This document shows, piece after piece, positions 13,514-17,007 of a stretch of 17,007 nt of DNA. The notes under the pieces are model-generated. The model worked only from the letters and a program-made list of their open reading frames with translations, made no database searches and was not told the DNA's origin. Each line of letters opens with the position of its first letter. Within the stretch, counting starts at the first letter, position 1. Both the position numbers and the translations under genes were made by a program. This DNA is from Muribaculaceae bacterium (lineage in GTDB: Bacteria > Bacteroidota > Bacteroidia > Bacteroidales > Muribaculaceae): NCBI GenBank assembly GCA_029056365.1, contig JAIDBM010000350.1:1-17007 (forward strand), read 5' to 3'.

Positions 13514-15598
13514 ATGAAAACCGACAGACAAGATAAAAAAACAGGACGGAAAACCGCAGTACGCAAACCCAAGATTTTGCCGATTATCAAAAACGACCCG
13601 TGGCTCGAGCCTTATGCCGACGCCATCAACGGGCGCCATGACGATTATCTGAGAAAACTTGCGGAACTGACGGTAAACTGCAAATCGCTGAACGATTTCG
13701 CAAACGCACACAAATACTTCGGCCTGCACCGCGAAGGTCGCGGATGGGTTTTCAGAGAATGGGCCCCGAACGCCACAGCCATAACCCTTGTGGGCGACTT
13801 CTCCGGATGGGAAACAAAACCGGAATTCGGTCTGAAAAAAAACGATGGCGGAGTATGGGAACTGAAACTTCCGGCCAAGGCCATGCAACACGGACAGCTA
13901 TACAAAATGGTAGTGGAATGGCCCGGCGGCAAAGGCGAGCGCATACCGGCATATGCCACACGCGTGGTGCAAGACCCGCAGACACATATTTTCTCGGCAC
14001 AGATCTGGGCACCTGAAAACGGCTACCAATGGGAGCACGACCATTTCGTGCCCGACACACGGCCACTGCTTATCTACGAATGCCACATCGGAATGGCCCA
14101 GGAGAACGAAGGCGTGGGTACATACGAGGAATTCCGCACGTCCATACTGCCGCGCATCGCGGCCGACGGCTACAACGCCATACAGATAATGGCCATACAG
14201 GAACACCCCTACTACGGCTCCTTCGGCTACCATGTGTCGAACTTCTTTGCCGCATCAAGCCGCTTCGGCACTCCGGAAGATCTGAAACGCCTCATCGACG
14301 ACGCCCATTCACTGGGCATAGCCGTGATAATGGATATAGTACACTCCCACGCCGTGAAAAACGAAGCAGAAGGTCTGGGCCGGCTCGACGGCAGCTACGA
14401 CCTCTACTTCTACGGCGACTCACGGCGCGAACATCCCGCATGGGATTCGCTCTGTTTCGACTACGGCAAGACCGAAGTGCTGCATTTTCTGCTCTCGAAC
14501 TGCAAATACTGGCTTGAAGAATACCACTTCGACGGATTCCGCTTCGACGGCGTAACCTCCATGCTATACTACAACCACGGACTCGGCCAGGCTTTCGGCG
14601 GCTACGGCGACTACTACAACGGCGGTCAGGACACCAACGCCATCACATATCTCACTCTGGCCAACACGCTCATACACCAGATTAACCCCAAGGCCATATC
14701 GATTGCCGAAGAAATGAGCGGAATGCCCGGACTGGCCACCCCGGTGGCCGACGGCGGCATCGGTTTCGACTACCGCATGGCAATGGGCATACCCGACTAC
14801 TGGATAAAGACTCTCAAAGAGAAAAAAGACGAAGACTGGCATCCCACCTCGATTTTCTGGGAACTTACAAACCGCCGGGCCGATGAAAAAACAATATCGT
14901 ATGTCGAAAGCCACGACCAGGCGCTCGTGGGCGACAAAACCGTGATTTTCCGCCTCATCGACAAGGAAATGTACTGGCACATGAACAAAGACGACGGCGA
15001 CATGACCGTGGCACGCGGCATGGCTCTCCACAAGATGATACGTCTGGTTACTCTGGCCAGCATCAACGGCGGTTATCTGAACTTCATGGGCAACGAATGG
15101 GGACATCCCGAATGGATCGACTTCCCCCGCGAAGGCAACGGCTGGAGCTACAAATACGCACGACGAATGTGGAGTCTTGTCGACAACGGTCTGCTGAAAT
15201 ACGAATGGCTCAACAACTTCGACAACGCCATGATACACCTTGTAAGCTCGGTGCATAACTTCCAGGCGCTACCAGTGCGCAAACTCTGGGAAAAGGACGA
15301 CGACCAGATTCTGGCCTTCATGCGCGGCGACCTTGTGTTTGTGTTCAACTTCAACCCCTCGAAATCGTTCAGCGACTACGGCATCCTCGCTCCCGCCGGA
15401 AGCTACCGCACCGTGCTGAGTACCGACAACCCCGACTTCGGCGGATACGGCAATATCGATGAGAAAGTGGAACATCTCACCCAGAACGACCCGCTGTACG
15501 CACCCGCCGGCGTGGAATGGCTCAAGCTCTACATTCCGGCCCGCTCGGCAATGGTGCTCCGAAAAAAACGGGCATACCCGAAAAAAAACAAGAACTGA
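13514..15598 (+). CDS. glgB: 1,4-alpha-glucan branching enzyme, eukaryotic-like type (GH13)
   Basis: The enzyme makes the alpha-1,6 branches of glycogen by cutting and transferring alpha-1,4 chains. From the ATG at 13514 it is 694 residues: a basic N-terminus (1-20), CBM48-type domain at about 65-165 (YFGLHREGRGWVFREWAPNA), and a GH13 barrel with YECHIGM (188-194), MDIVHSHA (273-280), nucleophile Asp345 in DGFRFDGVTSM, acid/base Glu399 in SIAEEMSGMP, and Asp468 in VESHDQALVGDKT. A C-terminal beta domain includes FNFNPSKSFSDY. Long stretches read like human GBE1 and other eukaryotic branching enzymes (NRR, LHKMIRL, YLNFMGNEWGHPEWIDFPR) rather than Escherichia coli GlgB, which is longer. This fits GH13 subfamily 8. 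It is monocistronic, convergent with cdd across a REP-like hairpin. The frame reaches back to 13442, but that region is promoter. Confidence 0.95.
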   Translation: MKTDRQDKKTGRKTAVRKPKILPIIKNDPWLEPYADAINGRHDDYLRKLAELTVNCKSLNDFANAHKYFGLHREGRGWVFREWAPNATAITLVGDFSGWETKPEFGLKKNDGGVWELKLPAKAMQHGQLYKMVVEWPGGKGERIPAYATRVVQDPQTHIFSAQIWAPENGYQWEHDHFVPDTRPLLIYECHIGMAQENEGVGTYEEFRTSILPRIAADGYNAIQIMAIQEHPYYGSFGYHVSNFFAASSRFGTPEDLKRLIDDAHSLGIAVIMDIVHSHAVKNEAEGLGRLDGSYDLYFYGDSRREHPAWDSLCFDYGKTEVLHFLLSNCKYWLEEYHFDGFRFDGVTSMLYYNHGLGQAFGGYGDYYNGGQDTNAITYLTLANTLIHQINPKAISIAEEMSGMPGLATPVADGGIGFDYRMAMGIPDYWIKTLKEKKDEDWHPTSIFWELTNRRADEKTISYVESHDQALVGDKTVIFRLIDKEMYWHMNKDDGDMTVARGMALHKMIRLVTLASINGGYLNFMGNEWGHPEWIDFPREGNGWSYKYARRMWSLVDNGLLKYEWLNNFDNAMIHLVSSVHNFQALPVRKLWEKDDDQILAFMRGDLVFVFNFNPSKSFSDYGILAPAGSYRTVLSTDNPDFGGYGNIDEKVEHLTQNDPLYAPAGVEWLKLYIPARSAMVLRKKRAYPKKNKN

Positions 15599-15604
15599 CA
15601 CCCC

Positions 15605-15636
15605 CCGGAGTGGAGGCACCCCTGCCTCCACTCCGG
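15605..15636. repeat. REP-like palindrome, compact copy; possible bidirectional terminator
   Basis: A perfect 14-bp inverted repeat, CCGGAGTGGAGGCA (15605-15618) and TGCCTCCACTCCGG (15623-15636), with a CCCC loop, lies between the convergent ends of glgB and cdd. The core is shared with the element at 1875-1990. No T-run follows on either strand, so a simple rho-independent terminator is not supported, although the position suits a transcription stop or 3'-end protection. Confidence 0.75.
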
Positions 15637-15675
15637 ACGACAACACCCGAGAAAGAACAACCGTAGCGTCTGAGA

Positions 15676-16149
15676 TCAGAACTCCGTGAAAGCAAGCGGC
15701 AAAGTACTTGCCACCGACGGCAGGCGGTACACCTTGTCGCGACCGCAGAGAAGCACCTCCACCGGTGCTCCGGCAAGAATCTCATACTCAAGCAGTGCTT
15801 GCCTACACGCGCCGCAAGGAGCCACCGGGTCGGCTACAAACTCGCCGTCGGTACCACGGGCAGCCACCGCAATGGCCTTGAACCGTGCCTCAGGATATCG
15901 GGCATGGGCATAATAACAAGCCGAACGTTCGGCACAGGTTCCCGACGGATAAGCCACGTTTTCCTGATTGGCGCCGGTAACGGTCTCGCCATTATCGAGC
16001 GCTATGGCCGCGCCGACACGGAAATGGCTGTAAGGGGCATACGACCTCTCAGTGGCCTCACGTGCGAGCGAGGTAAGAATGGCCTCGGAGGCACTGAGCT
16101 CATCGTAGGCCAAAACATCTACTTTTGTGGTAATATCGAGCTGTTTCAT
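15676..16149 (-). CDS. cdd: Cytidine deaminase
   Basis: Cytidine deaminase hydrolyses cytidine and deoxycytidine to uridine and deoxyuridine in pyrimidine salvage. The 157-residue protein is of the short homotetrameric type. Zinc and catalytic residues are Cys72 and Glu74 in SGTCAERSA (70-77), and Cys112 and Cys115 in PCGACRQ (111-117). The substrate-binding block is FRVGAAI (43-49) with the NQENVAYPSG segment (61-70). All are intact. The N-terminus, about 20 residues before the helix ASEAILTSLAREA, is somewhat longer than in Bacillus Cdd. The ATG at 16149 lies a few tens of bases after a textbook promoter. It is monocistronic and convergent with glgB. Confidence 0.94.
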   Translation of the reverse strand: MKQLDITTKVDVLAYDELSASEAILTSLAREATERSYAPYSHFRVGAAIALDNGETVTGANQENVAYPSGTCAERSACYYAHARYPEARFKAIAVAARGTDGEFVADPVAPCGACRQALLEYEILAGAPVEVLLCGRDKVYRLPSVASTLPLAFTEF

Positions 16150-16174
16150 GGCTATGCTGTATATATTTGAAGTG

Positions 16175-16206
16175 CAAAATTAAAACCTTTTGTTGCTTAT
16201 AACAAA
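16175..16206 (-). promoter_or_regulatory. cdd promoter, best consensus match in the window
   Basis: On the minus strand TTTG, a 20-nt spacer and TAATTTTG followed by C (-7 at 16182-16175) match the Bacteroidetes -33/-7 consensus at every specified base. The leader to the ATG at 16149 would be about 20 nt. It is divergent from the TPR promoter about 65 bp away. Confidence 0.75.
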
Positions 16207-16221
16207 AAATAGCGCCTAAAA

Positions 16222-16253
16222 TTTTCAGATGTGCAAAATTTACCGTACTTTTG
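16222..16253 (+). promoter_or_regulatory. Promoter of the TPR gene
   Basis: TTTT (16222-16225), a 20-nt spacer and TACTTTTG (16246-16253) followed by C match the consensus with one -33 mismatch. Transcription would start near 16260, leaving a leader of about 60 nt. Confidence 0.65.
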
Positions 16254-16256
16254 CAG

Positions 16257-16281
16257 TTCGGAAGGCCATGCGCCTACCGAA
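16257..16281 (+). promoter_or_regulatory. Stem-loop at the 5' end of the TPR transcript
   Basis: TTCGG, A, AGGC, a CATGC loop, GCCT, A and CCGAA form a nine-pair stem with one A-A mismatch. It starts at about the predicted transcription start. A 7-codon frame (ATG at 16268, TAA at 16289-16291) overlaps it. It could stabilise the mRNA 5' end or regulate translation. Confidence 0.45.
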
Positions 16282-16318
16282 GTCCGAATAATAAAAACCG
16301 AAAACATTATCATATCAG

Positions 16319-17007
16319 ATGGCAACAAACAATCCTCAGCAGACCGACGCCACCAAAGTGGCAATGGATAACAACACCGCAGATCCCGGCGAACTGTTAC
16401 TGGCCAAAGCCAAGGCCAACAAGAAACGCATCGTAGCTTTCACCGTGGCAATAGCCGTGCTACTGATTGCCGCTTTCGCATGGTTCTTCATTTCTCAGTC
16501 GAACAGCCGCAAATCAGACGCAGCAGCAGCCACTGCCGACATGACTCTGATAAAGGGCGGAGCCGATGCCGACTCTATCGCCCTGCCGCTGTATCTTAAA
16601 GCCGCCGGCATGAGCGGCAAAAGCGCCGAACGCTCTGAAGCCATGGCCGGAATCATACTCTATCAGGACAAAAAATACGAAGAAGCGCTCAAGCACTTCG
16701 ATGCCGCATCGCTCGATGGCGAACTCGCCTCTGTAGGTGTGCTGATTGCAAAAGGCAACTGCTATGCCAACCTCAACAAGCTCGATGAAGCTCTCAACTG
16801 CTTCAACAAAGCCGCATCGAAAGCCGGCGACAATGCCGCTCTCGCTCCCTTCGCTCTCGTAAAGGCCGCTAATGTTTATCATGTTCAGAAAAACTACACA
16901 AAAGAGGCCGAATGCTATGAGAAAATCGTAAACGACTATCCCGAATATGCCGCCAACCCCTACTTCGACGCAGACCCCAACGATCCTGCGGCATCGAACT
17001 ACAACGA
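16319..17007 (+). CDS. Membrane-anchored tetratricopeptide-repeat protein, N-terminal part
   Basis: The first 229 residues are present; the gene runs off the right edge. A hydrophilic N-terminus (1-36, ending KANKKR) precedes one transmembrane segment at about 38-58 (IVAFTVAIAVLLIAAFAWFFI), an Ala/Ser-rich linker, and TPR units at about 106-135 (AMAGIILYQDKKYEEALKHF), 140-170 (GVLIAKGNCYANLNKLDEALNCF) and 178-210 (FALVKAANVYHVQKNYTKEAECYEKI). The positive residues before the helix suggest the repeats face the periplasm. The layout resembles YfgM-type ancillary or chaperone-associated TPR proteins, but function cannot be assigned. The start ATG follows a recognisable promoter and leader hairpin. 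Confidence 0.88.
   Translation, partial: MATNNPQQTDATKVAMDNNTADPGELLLAKAKANKKRIVAFTVAIAVLLIAAFAWFFISQSNSRKSDAAAATADMTLIKGGADADSIALPLYLKAAGMSGKSAERSEAMAGIILYQDKKYEEALKHFDAASLDGELASVGVLIAKGNCYANLNKLDEALNCFNKAASKAGDNAALAPFALVKAANVYHVQKNYTKEAECYEKIVNDYPEYAANPYFDADPNDPAASNYN

Noticed and set aside
1..17007. CRISPR array, tRNA, rRNA, insertion sequence, prophage or defence island
   Set aside because: No regularly spaced repeats, tRNA-like arms, transposase or integrase motifs, or toxin/antitoxin or nuclease clusters were seen on either strand.

Overview
The window looks like core chromosome of a Bacteroidales bacterium, most plausibly a gut Muribaculaceae-type organism. The reasons are: a SusC/RagA-type TonB-dependent receptor, a BspA-like leucine-rich-repeat protein with a C-terminal tail resembling type IX secretion sorting domains, an RNase HI with an N-terminal viroplasmin domain, a fairly GC-rich coding sequence set against AT-rich spacers, no clear Shine-Dalgarno sites, and repeated TAnnTTTG sequences upstream of genes (the -7 element of the Bacteroidetes primary sigma factor). 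The family-level assignment is inference.

Layout. 1-1505 (minus) is the N-terminal half of a SusC-family receptor, cut by the window edge. 1506-1991 is a long spacer with palindromes and a REP-like element. 5816 down to 1992 (minus) is a tight four-gene run: BspA-like surface protein, trmB, mrp, aroQ, with gaps of 11, 11 and -1 nt. 6067-8893 (plus) is a second tight run: mscL, aroK, an alanine-dehydrogenase-family protein and RNase HI, with 1-nt and 4-nt overlaps. 8917-9339 (minus) is a small three-helix membrane protein. Then come gpmA (plus), nadB (minus, overlapping gpmA tail to tail by 20 bp), an ABC-F ATPase (minus), glgB (plus), cytidine deaminase (minus) and the start of a membrane-anchored TPR protein (plus, cut by the right edge).

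Functionally this is housekeeping metabolism: shikimate pathway (aroQ, aroK), NAD synthesis (nadB), glycolysis (gpmA), glycogen branching (glgB), pyrimidine salvage (cdd), tRNA modification (trmB), Fe-S carrier or ATPase (mrp), ribosome-associated ABC-F, and osmotic protection (mscL). The envelope proteins (SusC, BspA-like) add glycan uptake and surface functions. I see no CRISPR array, tRNA, rRNA, insertion sequence, prophage or defence system, and no gene cluster that I would call an undescribed system.

The parts that repay a second look are mostly non-coding: an 18-bp perfect palindrome with a third half-site upstream of susC, a REP-like palindrome present in two spacers, a 12-bp palindrome inside the glgB promoter, twin palindromes at the predicted start of the BspA-like transcript, and stem-loops in the mscL, gpmA and TPR leaders. 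Among the proteins, the alanine-dehydrogenase-family member has lost two catalytic positions, Mrp lacks the CxxC cluster motif, and GlgB is of the eukaryotic type.
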